This document shows positions 1-10,405 of a stretch of DNA of 64,000 nucleotides, in pieces. The position numbers were made by a program, and so were the translations under genes. The stretch lies in NCBI RefSeq assembly GCF_007748175.1, contig NZ_CP037422.1:6464334-6528333 (forward strand), given 5' to 3'. The notes below the pieces were generated by a model. The model worked only from the letters and a program-made list of their open reading frames with translations, searched no databases and had not been told where the DNA came from. This DNA comes from Gimesia aquarii (lineage in GTDB: Bacteria > Planctomycetota > Planctomycetia > Planctomycetales > Planctomycetaceae). Each line of letters opens with the position of its first letter. The first letter of the stretch is position 1.

Positions 1-73
1 AATGCAGCAGAATCGTTGTACTAACTGTTTCTAATATCGCCTGAGCGATTTTTGCTAATCGACGTGATGTCAT
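1..73 (-). CDS. rbfA: Ribosome-binding factor A, N-terminal fragment (cut by window edge)
   Basis: An ATG at position 73 on the minus strand opens a frame that runs off the window after 24 codons. The peptide begins MTSRRLAKIAQAI, which matches the usual RbfA start (M-S-x-R-R-x-x-x-x-x-x-x-I). A GGGGA purine stretch just upstream on the coding strand can serve as ribosome binding site. It lies 50 bp after the infB stop, the standard nusA-infB-rbfA order. RbfA binds the 30S subunit during 16S rRNA 5'-end maturation and cold adaptation. The assignment rests on the short N-terminus plus the strong gene-order context. Confidence 0.8.
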   Translation of the reverse strand, partial: MTSRRLAKIAQAILETVSTTILLH

Positions 74-123
74 TCAGTCCCCGCGAGCATTCACTATTCG
101 GTTCGGCTCAATTCTACTAATAT

Positions 124-2916
124 TTAAGAAGTAGAATCGAGAGTTCGTTTCACTTCGTTAATCCGGAATGCCTCCAGCAAGTCCCCCTCTTTAATATCAT
201 TAAACCCGGCTAACAAAATCCCACATTCCATACCTTCGCGAACTTCCTTAGTATCATCCTTTTCTCTCTTTAATGATGCAATGGGGTACTGATTGAGGAT
301 CTTCTGGTCGCGTATCACATGCACTCTGTCATTTCGATTTATTGTTCCATTGAGAACACGGCAGCCTGCAATTTTTCCAAAACGACTGATTGAAAACGTC
401 TGCAAAACCAATGCACGACCTGTTTGCTCTTGCACCAGTTCAGGTCGTAACAAGCCTTCGAGTGATTGTCTGATATCATCTACGACTTCGTAAATAATAC
501 TATAACGACGAATTTCAACACCTTCCTGGACCGCTAGATTTTTCGCCCGATCTTCAGCAACCACATGAAATGCAATAATAATGGCATCGGATGCCGTCGC
601 CAAATAAACATCACTTTCGTTGACGCCTCCTACCCCTTCATGCAAAATTTTCACCCGTACTTCGGGATGTTCGAATTTACTAATTTCGCTACGGATCGCC
701 TCTAAAGATCCCGGTGTATCTGCCTTGATGATCAGTGATAGATCTTCAATTTCTCCTTCGCGAACAGAACCCATAATGTCATCGAGTGTTCGTGGGCCAC
801 CACTGTGCCTTGCCAAAGTATCAGTTCGTCCCTCATGACGCCTTTCTTCGGCCAGTTCCCTAGCCTGTTCAATATCAGACAATACAGCAAAATGATCACC
901 TGCTCCAGGTACACTATCCAAACCGGTTACTTTTACAGGTAATGAAGGTGGTGCCTCTTCCAGTTGTTGGTCCCTGTCATCGTACATGGCACGAATATAT
1001 CCATAGGACTTTCCACAGACTACAGCATCACCAATACGTAACGTCCCTTTTTGGACGATTAACCAGGCAACCGAGCCACGACCTTCATCTCGGAAACCTT
1101 CCAGACATACGCCTACAGCAGGTCGATTTGGGTTGGCCTTAAGTTCATGTAATTCCGCTGTTAGTAATAACGTTTCCAGCAAGTTGTCTAAACCAGTGCC
1201 ATTCAAAGCTGATACACGAACAACTTCGGTTTCCCCTCCCCACTCCGAGGGAAGCACGTCTTGTGCGGCAAGATCTGTCAATACTTTTTGTTCGTTAATT
1301 TCTGGTAGATCAATCTTATTCATGGCAACTACCATCGGCACGCCAGATGCTTTGACATGGCTAATACTTTCAGCAGTTTGAGGCATCACCCCATCATCAG
1401 CTGCAACAACCAGCACAACCATATCAGTAACGTTCGCACCACGAGAACGCATTTCACTAAAAGCAGCGTGCCCGGGTGTATCTACAAATGTCAGTTTATG
1501 GTTATTATGCTCGACTTGATACGCTGCGATATGCTGAGTAATTCCACCGGCTTCACCTTCTACCACTTTGGAATTTCGAAGAGAATCAACTAGAGTTGTC
1601 TTACCATGGTCAACATGTCCTAATACCGTAATAATAGGAGGGCGTGTAATGAGATCTTCTGAAGCATCTTCCTGCTCAATAATCTCATTGACTGTCTCCT
1701 CAATTCCTTTTTGCCTTTTGAAGGTCAGATCCACGCCTAATTCTAATGCCACAGCTAAAGCAGTCTCTTCTTCAATGATTTGGTTGATGGTTACCATCTC
1801 ACCAAATTCTTTAAACATAATTGACATGATGGCTTTTGCAGGACGCCCCATTGCTTCCGATAGACTGCGGACAGTGATAGGCAATTCTACCTCTGCTTCT
1901 GTCTTGTGAACAATATTACTAGAATCCTGTTTCCGCTTTGTGCGACGGGGACGACGCCCCACTGTTTCCTGCTGTTCCGTTCCATCAGGAGCAAAGACGC
2001 GACGGCCTTCTTTACGCTGTTCACGACGCTGTTTTCGTGCTTCGACCAGACTAATACTTCCACGACGTTGCTTAGAATCCTCATCCTGTGGATCGCGATC
2101 TTTGTCTCGCTTTTTCTGTTCTGTATGTTGTGCCAGATGTGCAGCCAGCGGACTCTTCTGCTCTAGAATATCAGCAGTCAAACGAACCTCAGGTTTTTGC
2201 GCCTTCTCTTCTTTTTTCTTTGCTTTGGGAATCACAGGTTGTTTGTAGGCAGGAGGAGCAGCTACTGTAGGCAATGCTGATTTAGATTTTGCTTTGGATT
2301 GTTGTTTCCCAGAACGTGTAGATCCTCGAGGTTTCATTTCACGTATGGTGGAAGAGGGAGCCGCTCCCCCAGCAGGAACATAGTCATCACGGCTAAGAGC
2401 TTGATCATCCCCTTCGCCGTTATCTTCTTTCGACGAACGTCCGCCCGCCATACGTTGTATAGAATCAGGTCGAGCTTGGGCATCTTCAGGCTGATCAAGC
2501 TCAGAAGACGCCCCTTCAACTACAGCTGTTTCTGGCTCTTCCTCCGTTTCATGAGTCTCTACACTCGGTTTGTCTTCCTGCTGACTCGAACGCTCTTCTG
2601 TATTTTTTTCCTTTGAGACTGATTTTTGTGATACAGAACGAGAAGGTTGAGAACGAGATGTCATCGCCTTGATCGTTCGCAACTTTGTCTGTTCCCGTTG
2701 AGGGGTCAGAGTTGCCTGGTCTTCCACATCTGCAGATGGACTATCAGAAGGCTGTTTATTCTTGTTCAAATATTCAATAACAATGTCACGTTCTTCGGGC
2801 GTAATGCTGGCCAAAGCGGAGTTTTTCAGCTTCACCCCAGCTTGGTTACATTCATCGATCAGCACTTTGCTGTCCATTCCCAACTCTTTTGCAAGAGCAA
2901 AAATACGAATCTTCAA
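124..2916 (-). CDS. infB: Translation initiation factor IF-2
   Basis: IF-2 is the GTPase that places initiator fMet-tRNA on the 30S subunit and promotes subunit joining. An IF2_N segment starts the protein ([12 protein letters not shown]), followed by a long charged, low-complexity linker to about residue 410. The GTPase core has G1 GHVDHGKTT near residue 435, G3 DTPGH and G4 NKID, and the C-terminal beta-barrel and fMet-tRNA-binding domains follow. An upstream in-frame TTG at 2937 adds seven residues. I prefer the TTG at 2916 because GGAGAAGG lies five bases before it and it gives the canonical IF-2 N-terminus (930 aa). It lies 111 bp after nusA and just before rbfA, so it is probably cotranscribed with both. 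Confidence 0.96.
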   Translation of the reverse strand: MKIRIFALAKELGMDSKVLIDECNQAGVKLKNSALASITPEERDIVIEYLNKNKQPSDSPSADVEDQATLTPQREQTKLRTIKAMTSRSQPSRSVSQKSVSKEKNTEERSSQQEDKPSVETHETEEEPETAVVEGASSELDQPEDAQARPDSIQRMAGGRSSKEDNGEGDDQALSRDDYVPAGGAAPSSTIREMKPRGSTRSGKQQSKAKSKSALPTVAAPPAYKQPVIPKAKKKEEKAQKPEVRLTADILEQKSPLAAHLAQHTEQKKRDKDRDPQDEDSKQRRGSISLVEARKQRREQRKEGRRVFAPDGTEQQETVGRRPRRTKRKQDSSNIVHKTEAEVELPITVRSLSEAMGRPAKAIMSIMFKEFGEMVTINQIIEEETALAVALELGVDLTFKRQKGIEETVNEIIEQEDASEDLITRPPIITVLGHVDHGKTTLVDSLRNSKVVEGEAGGITQHIAAYQVEHNNHKLTFVDTPGHAAFSEMRSRGANVTDMVVLVVAADDGVMPQTAESISHVKASGVPMVVAMNKIDLPEINEQKVLTDLAAQDVLPSEWGGETEVVRVSALNGTGLDNLLETLLLTAELHELKANPNRPAVGVCLEGFRDEGRGSVAWLIVQKGTLRIGDAVVCGKSYGYIRAMYDDRDQQLEEAPPSLPVKVTGLDSVPGAGDHFAVLSDIEQARELAEERRHEGRTDTLARHSGGPRTLDDIMGSVREGEIEDLSLIIKADTPGSLEAIRSEISKFEHPEVRVKILHEGVGGVNESDVYLATASDAIIIAFHVVAEDRAKNLAVQEGVEIRRYSIIYEVVDDIRQSLEGLLRPELVQEQTGRALVLQTFSISRFGKIAGCRVLNGTINRNDRVHVIRDQKILNQYPIASLKREKDDTKEVREGMECGILLAGFNDIKEGDLLEAFRINEVKRTLDSTS

Positions 2917-3027
2917 CAGCCCTTCTCCCGTGAACAATTCTGCAAAACGTTTTCAAAACAAAAACGAACTGAAACGCATTGCTTGATGGGGCAATTACCC
3001 CATAACACTTACTCGTAATAAAACGAT

Positions 3028-4485
3028 TTAATCCTGCTTTTCTGTAGAATCTTCCGTTGTCTTTTCAACATTGACCGGTTCTTGATCTGAACCAGTTTCT
3101 TCTTCTAAACTTGTCGTTATCTCTGAAGCGTTGACGTCTTCTTCAGCAGATGTTTCTGCAGTATCGTCAGCTTCAAGATTCTCTGGTTCTTGACTTTCTA
3201 TCGCGTCAGTCGCATCAGTCTCTGTAGAGGCACTTACTGGCACATTTTCTATTTCTGTCGTAGCTTCTACTTCGTTGGCAGCAACTGGATGCTCTTTCTT
3301 CGCGGCACGCATCGCATCTTCTTCTGCCTCGACACGCTCGCTTTCACGATCAGCTACTTCAACAATCTGTTCACACTGCTCAGCTGTAAGACCTCCCAAC
3401 TCAGCTAACTGGTCAGGTTCAATCACAGATAAATCATAGTAACTAAAGAATCCTTGTGAGACTAAACTCTCAGCCAATTCTTCAGAGACTCCAGGAATCG
3501 AAGAGAAAGCTTCTACTGTTTTATCTAACTGTTCGTCTAACTCAGCTTGAGTCATCACTTCGATGTCCCAGCCGACCAGTTTAGACGCCAGACGCACATT
3601 CTGTCCTTTTCTACCAATGGCCAGAGGAAGTTGATCATCACGCACGAGTACAATCACACGCCCCAACATGGGACACAAAATGACGTCTTCTACTTCGGCT
3701 GGTTGCAGTGAATTGGGAACCAATACCTGAAGCGAATCATTCCAACGAACAATATCAATGCGCTCACCAGCAAGCTCATCCACAATATTCTTAATCCGGG
3801 CTCCCCGCATACCAACACAAGCGCCAACACAATCAATACTGCTATCAATACAGGAAACAGCAACTTTTGACCGGTAACCAGCCTCGCGTGCCAAAGAACG
3901 AACATCAATAATACGATCTGAGACTTCAGGAATTTCCAGTTCAAATAATCGACGCACCATATCCGGGTGTGTTCGGGAAAGAATCACTTTAACACGACTT
4001 CCCGCCTTGCGAACATCCAGAACAATTGCCCGCACGCGATCACCAACTCGAAACGATTCGCCAGGAATCTGTTCACCACGAGGAAGAATACCTTCGATCT
4101 TCCCCAAGTTGATAAGCACTGCTCCCCCTTCGACACGGGATACAGTGCCCGAAACCGACTGGTGTTGCATTTCCAAGTATTCATCAAATACCGAATCACG
4201 TTCTGCTTCACGGATTTTTTGAATCATTACCTGCTTAGCAGTTTGAGCAGCAACACGCCCCAGAATTTCACCAAGAATGTCTTGAGCTAACTCTTCAGAA
4301 TCACAATATACGGTCGGCTCACCAGAATCACGATCAATTTCAACTGTCAGTTCGTGATCATCCCCAAAATGCCTGCGCGCAGCGGATAAGATGGCCTGTT
4401 CAATCCCACCAAACACGATTTCTTTATCAATGCTTTTATCGCGTTGAATGGCATCAACAATCCGAAGAACTTCCTTACCGTCCAT
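3028..4485 (-). CDS. nusA: Transcription termination/antitermination factor NusA
   Basis: NusA binds RNA polymerase and nascent RNA to modulate pausing, termination and antitermination. The 485-residue protein has the N-terminal polymerase-binding domain, an S1 domain (about residues 130-200, around [20 protein letters not shown]) and two KH domains. The KH region contains [15 protein letters not shown] and [16 protein letters not shown] helix-hairpin-helix segment follows ([11 protein letters not shown]), then a very acidic tail rich in Glu, Asp, Thr and Ser from about residue 385. The start ATG has AAGGAAA upstream. rimP, which often precedes nusA, is not present in the 0.7 kb upstream. infB and rbfA follow on the same strand. 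Confidence 0.96.
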   Translation of the reverse strand: MDGKEVLRIVDAIQRDKSIDKEIVFGGIEQAILSAARRHFGDDHELTVEIDRDSGEPTVYCDSEELAQDILGEILGRVAAQTAKQVMIQKIREAERDSVFDEYLEMQHQSVSGTVSRVEGGAVLINLGKIEGILPRGEQIPGESFRVGDRVRAIVLDVRKAGSRVKVILSRTHPDMVRRLFELEIPEVSDRIIDVRSLAREAGYRSKVAVSCIDSSIDCVGACVGMRGARIKNIVDELAGERIDIVRWNDSLQVLVPNSLQPAEVEDVILCPMLGRVIVLVRDDQLPLAIGRKGQNVRLASKLVGWDIEVMTQAELDEQLDKTVEAFSSIPGVSEELAESLVSQGFFSYYDLSVIEPDQLAELGGLTAEQCEQIVEVADRESERVEAEEDAMRAAKKEHPVAANEVEATTEIENVPVSASTETDATDAIESQEPENLEADDTAETSAEEDVNASEITTSLEEETGSDQEPVNVEKTTEDSTEKQD

Positions 4486-5250
4486 AATGTGTTTCCTTCA
4501 TTCGACAGTTGATGTGAACCAACTGACTCGAAAACTACTCAACCAAGACCTAATTCGGCCAAATCTATTTATATTGATTGTTAGATATCACAGAAATTCA
4601 ACTTTCAAGATATCACTATTAACAAAAAAAAGCGGGAACATGCCCACTTTATGACTACCTGCACCATCGCAAAACGACAGCCTGGCAGAGCCGCGATGTT
4701 GTTTCCAATACAACAAACACGACCATCGGATTGGTGAGCAAATGCTCGAATTCCAACCAGCCTACATATCAGAGGACTCCATTCGAGTTTACGAATGACG
4801 ATTCATCACAAAGAAGCAGCAGTCAAGTTGACTAGCTCGATCCCTTGCAAACATACCCACATACTGAACGCCAGTATGCAAAACAATTGCGCACAAAGTA
4901 CCCTTAAGCAGAATACTCTGTTATCAGGTGAAATTAATCTCCTCAGGTTGAGATGTCAAGCACCGCAGCCAACTATTTCACAACGACTTAGTTCATAAAT
5001 CCCAGAATGAAATTATATCAGCACAAAATGAACACATTTACACACGCCCTCAATCAAAGAAAGTCTTGAGTAAACTTTTGATAGGATCAATTTGTACGAT
5101 TTCTATTCCTTGTACAAAGATTGATCTCCATCGAAGATGAAAACTACTATAGTATTGTGACGAAATCACGACTGTAGTGATACTTATTCACGCTTAACTC
5201 AGCTTGTTAATATGAGAACAGACACTCACTTTCCAAAGGACACCCCCAAA
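4486..5250. other. Intergenic region between divergent nusA and TPR gene
   Basis: This stretch separates nusA (minus) from the TPR gene (plus) and should hold both promoters. I see no convincing coding sequence, RNA gene or rimP remnant. A bulged stem-loop at 5085-5126 is listed separately. Small open frames here have no ribosome binding site and no recognisable composition. Confidence 0.5.
5085..5126. repeat. Bulged inverted repeat upstream of the TPR gene
   Basis: The arms GATCAAT+TTGTAC (5085-5097) and GTACAA+AG+ATTGATC (5112-5126) pair over 13 bp with a two-base bulge and a 14-base loop. It lies about 125 bp before the preferred start of the TPR gene. It could be an operator for a dimeric regulator or a leader hairpin; there is no T-run typical of a terminator. 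Confidence 0.4.
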
Positions 5251-6669
5251 ATGTCTCGTATATTCCCTCTGTTGTTGATTTGCTTTGGAGTTCCATTCAC
5301 TGCGACTGCACAGCTACAGAATTCAAATGACCCATTTGCACAACAAAAGATGCAAGCCGATCAAGCTCAGCGAAAAGGGGATTTCGCAAAATCAATTGAA
5401 TTGGCCTCACAAGTTTTACAACAAAAGCCCAATGACGATGTCGCCTACTATCTTCGGGCTAGCGCCCGAGTCGAACTAGGAAGAGCAGAGGGAAACACAA
5501 AAACCATTAGAGATGGGGTAGGCGATGCACGCGAAGCCATCCGCTTCAGCCAGAACAAAAATGTCAACTACTACCTCCCCTATCTATATGGGATGATGAA
5601 CCTGGCGGTGATGGAAAACAAAAAAAGCCATGCTGAGACAGCTCTGAACGTTGCAAATCAAATCCTGGCACGCCCGAATCTGACCCCCGAAGAACGAGCT
5701 AATTTCCACTACCAGAGGGGAATGATCTATTTGCCGCTCAATCGACCTCAGGAAGCTGCAAAAGATTTTACTGAAACAATCAAACTTTCTCCAAATCATA
5801 TCGCCGCCTTATTAGCACTACCTGATGCCTATGCTTTGGCAGGAAACAATGAAATGGCATTGGCCAGCTTCAACCAGGTGATTCAAAAGCAACCCAATTC
5901 TCCCGTCGTTTACAATAATCGCGCTATGTTTTATCAACAGCAAGGAAAAATCCAGGAAGCAATTAATGACTTTTCTCGAGCAATCCAAATCGACCCGAAA
6001 TACCATCATGCTATCACCAACCGGGGCTTTGCATACTTGGAAGGAGGCAAACCTCAAACGGCTGAATCAGACCTGACACAATCATTGTCGATTGTCCCCA
6101 ACCAACCGTTTGTTCTGGGTATGCGGGGTGAGGCCAGACTTCTGCAAGGAAAAATCACTCAAGCAATTGAGGACCAGAAACAGGCAGTAAAACTGGATCC
6201 ATCGAATGCAGCATTACGCTCTGACTTAGGATTTTCTTACTTCTTCAGTCAGAATTTTCCCGAAGCACTAGTGGAGTTTAATCAGGCTGCACAACTGGCT
6301 CCACAACAAATGAAAGTATTAGACCCTTGGATTTACACTGCAATGGTACGCAGCAATCAAAAGGCAGCAGCCGATACGAAATTCCAATCGATCCTGGCCA
6401 AAAGACCGGAAACTCGAGATTCCGTTGATACGCTTCTCGCCTTTTTAATGGGTAAAATCTCTGAAACTGAGCTGCTAAAATCAATTGATCCCAAAGACCC
6501 GCAACGGGCAAAAGCCCAAACATGCGAAGCATATTACTTCATTGGGCAAAAAGCATTGATGTCGGGGAACAGTGCAGCAGCAACTCAGAATTTCCAGCAG
6601 GCTCTCAACACAAACATGAAAAACTTGTCTGCATATCGTGGTGCACAGTTTGCATTAAAGAAGTTCTAA
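5251..6669 (+). CDS. Exported TPR-repeat protein
   Basis: The protein starts with a cleavable-type signal peptide (MSRIFPLLLICFGVPFTATAQ) and then consists mainly of tetratricopeptide repeats. Typical repeats include the stretches around YNNRAMFYQQQGKIQEAINDF and ITNRGFAYLEGGKPQTAESDL. TPRs form helical scaffolds for protein-protein contacts, so an exported binding or scaffold role is likely; no catalytic motif is visible. An upstream ATG at 5212 would add 13 residues. I prefer 5251 because AAAGGA lies about ten bases upstream and the signal peptide then starts the protein. The gene stands alone, with a hairpin terminator right after the stop. Confidence 0.85.
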   Translation: MSRIFPLLLICFGVPFTATAQLQNSNDPFAQQKMQADQAQRKGDFAKSIELASQVLQQKPNDDVAYYLRASARVELGRAEGNTKTIRDGVGDAREAIRFSQNKNVNYYLPYLYGMMNLAVMENKKSHAETALNVANQILARPNLTPEERANFHYQRGMIYLPLNRPQEAAKDFTETIKLSPNHIAALLALPDAYALAGNNEMALASFNQVIQKQPNSPVVYNNRAMFYQQQGKIQEAINDFSRAIQIDPKYHHAITNRGFAYLEGGKPQTAESDLTQSLSIVPNQPFVLGMRGEARLLQGKITQAIEDQKQAVKLDPSNAALRSDLGFSYFFSQNFPEALVEFNQAAQLAPQQMKVLDPWIYTAMVRSNQKAAADTKFQSILAKRPETRDSVDTLLAFLMGKISETELLKSIDPKDPQRAKAQTCEAYYFIGQKALMSGNSAAATQNFQQALNTNMKNLSAYRGAQFALKKF

Positions 6670-6673
6670 ATAA

Positions 6674-6706
6674 ACATAGCCTCGGAAAGATTTTCCAAGG
6701 CTATGT
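6674..6706 (+). terminator. Hairpin terminator after the TPR gene
   Basis: The arms ACATAGCCT and AGGCTATGT flank an inner GGAAA/TTTCC pair, giving an almost continuous stem starting five bases after the TPR stop codon. T-rich sequence follows on the plus strand (ATTTCATAATTT). It may also serve the convergent ketosynthase-like gene that ends at 6732. Confidence 0.65.
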
Positions 6707-6731
6707 ATTTCATAATTTAATGCTAGCAAAT

Positions 6732-8033
6732 TCAGGCGCCGCAAATCACTGAGGCACTGGCTTGACCACATGTTGTTGTGCTAATTTTTAAGAACAGCTT
6801 ATTATTCGTTGCCAGTGGTTCATTTCGAACGACATTTAATGGACAATCAGGATCCGGTTCTTCGTAATTCAGTGTGGCAGGAATGAGCCCCTGCTTCAAA
6901 GCTACCAGCGAACCACTGGCTTCAACGATTCCACAAGCAGAACCAGAATTTCCAAAATAGCTCTTAAGTGCCGTTACTGGAATTTCTGTTGCTTTGTCAC
7001 CAAAGACATCCTGAATCGCCTGAAACTCCTTCACATCAAAGACAGTGTCACCAAGACCATGAGCATTAATGTGTCCAATATCATCAGGCTGAACTCCAGC
7101 TCTATTTAAAGCAGCTTTAATCGAGTTCGTAATGGCTGTTCTGACATCTGGCTCTCCACTCGGCTTAAGCACACAAGAGGCACCTGTTCCCAAGAGCTCA
7201 CCCCAGATTTTTGCACCACGCTTTTCAGCATGTGATTTTTCTTCAAGCAGCAGTGAACAAGCGGCCTCGCCAACAACCTGACCCGTTCGTCCTTTGTCAA
7301 ACGGTCGAGATCGTTTTGAATACTCGGCAGGCGAATCTGCTAACTGGTCCCAGAACTTAGCATGAATCGATTTTACTTCATGCACACGCGTCCCTGTTAC
7401 ACCTGCAATCATGACGTCAGCCCACCCACGTTCAATGACGCGTTGTGCTTCCCCAAGCACCAGGTTCCCGGACGCTTCAGCCTGAGTGATCGAATTATTA
7501 GGTCCACGAGCATCAATGATAATACCGATGTGGCAGGCTGGCATATTGGGGAGGTACTTCAATAACCAGAGCGGCTCCATCTTAGGTAGCCCGTCAGCAC
7601 CCCAATGATCATATTTGAACTCAGTCCCCTCAGTACTCGCCATACAGGCCCCGTAAAGTACAGACGGTGGGCTCAACATTAAGTTTGCCCCAAATTCGAT
7701 CCCAAAACGCTCACTATCAATCGTGCTTAGATCCAATTCAGAATCTTCCATTGCTAAATTAGCGGAAGCGACACCCATTTGGATCTCACGGCACATCACC
7801 TTGATACTTTTTCGCTGCTTTTTAAGATATTGCTTCTTTGCAGAAGATTCAGTGAAATCTGAAACTTCGCCAACACCAATATCTGGCACTGCCAAGTAAG
7901 AGTACAATTCCGATTTTTTGATACCCGATTTTCCAGACAGCAAACTATCCTGAAAGGCTTCTACTCCAACCCCAATGGGACTGAGGATGCCCATTCCTGT
8001 TATCAGAATTCGTGGTTGTGATTCCGTATTCAT
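6732..8033 (-). CDS. Ketosynthase-like protein lacking the catalytic cysteine
   Basis: This 433-residue protein has the thiolase fold of beta-ketoacyl-ACP synthase II along its length (ITGMGILSPIG at the start, RPFDKGRTGQVVGEAA in the middle). Aligned by eye to the neighbouring FabF, the nucleophile Cys (ACAS) is Glu186 (TQAEAS). The first active-site His is kept (NAHG, His325), but the second (KGHLGH) is Asn362 in KSYFGN. It should therefore not condense acyl chains as FabF does. Cys-less ketosynthases are known as chain-length factors (KS-beta) or decarboxylating KSQ domains, which carry Gln at this place. It follows fabF after 418 bp on the same strand, so a partner or scaffold role with FabF or ACP is possible. 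Function is inferred. Confidence 0.8.
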   Translation of the reverse strand: MNTESQPRILITGMGILSPIGVGVEAFQDSLLSGKSGIKKSELYSYLAVPDIGVGEVSDFTESSAKKQYLKKQRKSIKVMCREIQMGVASANLAMEDSELDLSTIDSERFGIEFGANLMLSPPSVLYGACMASTEGTEFKYDHWGADGLPKMEPLWLLKYLPNMPACHIGIIIDARGPNNSITQAEASGNLVLGEAQRVIERGWADVMIAGVTGTRVHEVKSIHAKFWDQLADSPAEYSKRSRPFDKGRTGQVVGEAACSLLLEEKSHAEKRGAKIWGELLGTGASCVLKPSGEPDVRTAITNSIKAALNRAGVQPDDIGHINAHGLGDTVFDVKEFQAIQDVFGDKATEIPVTALKSYFGNSGSACGIVEASGSLVALKQGLIPATLNYEEPDPDCPLNVVRNEPLATNNKLFLKISTTTCGQASASVICGA

Positions 8034-8451
8034 TTGAATCTCTTTAGAAAGTCCCGCTTACACTTCGCGTCAGCCATTTATGATTAACGTACCATCATCG
8101 TAGAAAATAATTCCCTGCAGGCAAGACCCTGGCCTATTTCGGTACGAGAATCCACTGACCCATATATCATAGCTAAAAAAGTAGAATTTGTGGAGTTACC
8201 CCTTCGCTGTCTGACCTCCTGCCTGAACCCAAGAAAGCAGTAAAATCAAACATGTATACACTATTCATACATCCTCAAGCAACTGATGACATGGGATAGC
8301 TAAGACAATCGAGGCCTGATTTTCAACCCTGAAGCAATAACGAGATACAGAATAATTCGGGAAAATTCACCTTACTCGGAGAAGGCCTGAAGACAACCGA
8401 CATCAAGAATCATGTGATCACTGACCCAGCACACTTAAAAGCAATAGCCAT
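8034..8451. other. Intergenic region between fabF and the Cys-less ketosynthase
   Basis: 418 bp with no supported gene. It is long enough to give the ketosynthase-like gene its own promoter rather than read-through from fabF. I recognise no clear promoter, hairpin or RNA gene. Confidence 0.4.
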
Positions 8452-9696
8452 CTATGGTGCGTTTTGAAGAACTAAACACGCATTATGCCCGCCGAATCCA
8501 AAACTATTCTTCAATATTCGATTAATTTTCATCTCACGCGGCTCTTGAGGAATGTAGTCGAGATTACATTTTTCATCAGGTTCATCTAGGTTAACCGTAG
8601 GAGGAGCAGTCTGTTCTTGCAGCGCTTTGACAGCGACAACAAACTCAACCCCACCTGACGCACCTAACAAATGACCTAAATGACCTTTGGTACTGGAAAC
8701 AGGCATCTTTTTTACATGCGCGCCGAAAACAGTATTAATGGCTGCAGTTTCTGCAACATCGCCCAAAGGAGTGCTTGTCCCGTGTGTATTGATGTAGTCG
8801 ATATCTTCGTTATTGATACCAGCATCTCTAATCGCATTCTGCATAGCACGCCCTGCCCCACGACCTTCGGGATCAGGAGCCGTCATATGCGAACCATCAG
8901 CCGACATTCCATAACCTATGACTTCCGCCAGGATGGGAATGCCACGTTTTTTGGCATGTTCGTACTCTTCAAGTACAATAATGCCAGCCCCTTCAGCTAT
9001 CACAAAACCATCTCGATCACGATCAAAAGGACGGCTGGCAGACTGTGGATCATCATTACGAGTCGAAAGCGCATTCATGCGAGCAAAGCCAGAAAGCCCC
9101 ATCGGCGTCACAGCCGCTTCGCTGCCACCCGTTACCATAATATCCGCAACGTCATTTTGAATTAACTTAAATGCATCTCCAATCGCATTTGTCGCAGATG
9201 CACAGGCCGTAGCAACAGCGCTGTTCGGCCCTTTTAATTTATAAGTCACCGAAATATTTCCACTGGCGGCATTGACCATCAGCTTGGGAATCATAAACGG
9301 CGAAACTCGGGTTGGACCCTGGTTATAAAGACGATCGTGCTGATTTTCGATTTCGTTCAGACCACCAATCCCACTCCCTACCAGAACCCCCCTGCGATAG
9401 GGATCACTATCAAAATCTTCCAATTGTGCCTGTCGGTAAGCAATATGAGCGCCAACAAGACCGAATTGTACAAAACGATCAACACGTTTCAGATCTTTCG
9501 CCGTGAGATTAGTATATTCAGTAGCATCAAAATCTTTGACTTCGCCACCGAAGCGCACTTTGTAATCGGAACAATCAAAGCGCTCCACGGGACCAATTCC
9601 ACTTTTACCCGCGCATATTTTGTCCCAAAACTCTGAGACATCTAAACCCAAAGCCGTTACAACAGACACCCCGGTAACGACGACTCTCCTGCGCAT
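8452..9696 (-). CDS. fabF: 3-oxoacyl-[acyl-carrier-protein] synthase II
   Basis: FabF condenses malonyl-ACP with acyl-ACP in the elongation cycle of fatty acid synthesis. The 414-residue protein has full family length. The catalytic triad is intact: Cys165 in ATACAS, His305 in NTHGTST and His342 in KGHLGH, with Lys337. The N-terminal RRVVVTGVSVVTALG is typical. It lies 85 bp downstream of acpP on the same strand and is probably cotranscribed with it. The catalytically degenerate paralogue follows further downstream. Confidence 0.96.
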   Translation of the reverse strand: MRRRVVVTGVSVVTALGLDVSEFWDKICAGKSGIGPVERFDCSDYKVRFGGEVKDFDATEYTNLTAKDLKRVDRFVQFGLVGAHIAYRQAQLEDFDSDPYRRGVLVGSGIGGLNEIENQHDRLYNQGPTRVSPFMIPKLMVNAASGNISVTYKLKGPNSAVATACASATNAIGDAFKLIQNDVADIMVTGGSEAAVTPMGLSGFARMNALSTRNDDPQSASRPFDRDRDGFVIAEGAGIIVLEEYEHAKKRGIPILAEVIGYGMSADGSHMTAPDPEGRGAGRAMQNAIRDAGINNEDIDYINTHGTSTPLGDVAETAAINTVFGAHVKKMPVSSTKGHLGHLLGASGGVEFVVAVKALQEQTAPPTVNLDEPDEKCNLDYIPQEPREMKINRILKNSFGFGGHNACLVLQNAP

Positions 9697-9781
9697 TCGA
9701 GAACACTTCCTACAATGAAAAGACAGGACACTATAAAATCAAAACAACTGGACAAGAGCGCTGAGAAATGATTGCCTCTAA

Positions 9782-10015
9782 TTAACTGGCTTTCTCAGTA
9801 ATATATCCAACAACATCGCCTACTGTTTTAATTTTGTCATAATCATCATCGGGAATCGTGACATCAAACTCGTCTTCAAATTCCATAACGAGTTCAACGA
9901 TGTCTAGTGAGTCAGCCTTTAAGTCATCGATAAATTTACTGTCCAGAGTAATATCTTCTTTTGGATGGCCCAACTGTTCGCTAACGATACCAACCACTTT
10001 TTCTTCGATTGACAC
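9782..10015 (-). CDS. acpP: Acyl carrier protein
   Basis: The 77-residue acidic protein carries growing acyl chains on a 4'-phosphopantetheine arm. The attachment site is Ser36 in the motif DSLD, and the segment [14 protein letters not shown] is typical of bacterial ACPs. It has standard length and is followed directly by fabF. A purine-rich GGAGAAAAAGAG stretch precedes the ATG on the coding strand. The 390 bp separating it from fabD hold no fabG, which often stands there in other bacteria. Confidence 0.97.
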   Translation of the reverse strand: MSIEEKVVGIVSEQLGHPKEDITLDSKFIDDLKADSLDIVELVMEFEDEFDVTIPDDDYDKIKTVGDVVGYITEKAS

Positions 10016-10405
10016 TCTTTTTCTCCTTCACCGTCTTAGTGATTCTTAATCTTAAGTATGGCTGGAAACATCTTTACCAAACCAACTTGGATGTATTCGC
10101 TAATAGCTGTAGCGATGATATATCCAGTTTCCCTAATTATGTAAACCTTAAAATGGGACAAGAATTATTAGTCTTGTCTACTCCACCAAAGTTATCTCAT
10201 AATTTGAGCAGAGTTATATTTCCAGTCTGAGAACATACGATTTTAGGTTCTCTTGAATATTCTTTCAGTGATCGTTGTAAGTTGTTGTAGCACAGATCGA
10301 TAGATTAGATCAAGCTCTGAGTCACTGGACAAAATATACGAAATAATTTCTCTGCCCTCTGACATACAGTTCCGCAGTCCAGCCACAGGCAATCGTCCAT
10401 ACGAT
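10016..10405. other. Intergenic region between fabD and acpP
   Basis: 390 bp with no supported gene. fabG commonly sits at this place, but no short-chain dehydrogenase frame or remnant is visible. A weak hairpin (GAGAAC at 10229-10234 with GTTCTC at 10247-10252) is the only structure noticed. acpP probably has its own promoter here. Confidence 0.4.

Noticed and set aside
4795-4998. 67-codon frame in the nusA-TPR intergenic region
   Set aside because: No ribosome binding site, no recognisable composition and it lies in a probable promoter region.
10229-10252. Weak GAGAAC/GTTCTC hairpin as a fabD terminator
   Set aside because: Six-base arms with a 12-base loop, more than 150 bp from the stop and without a T-run.
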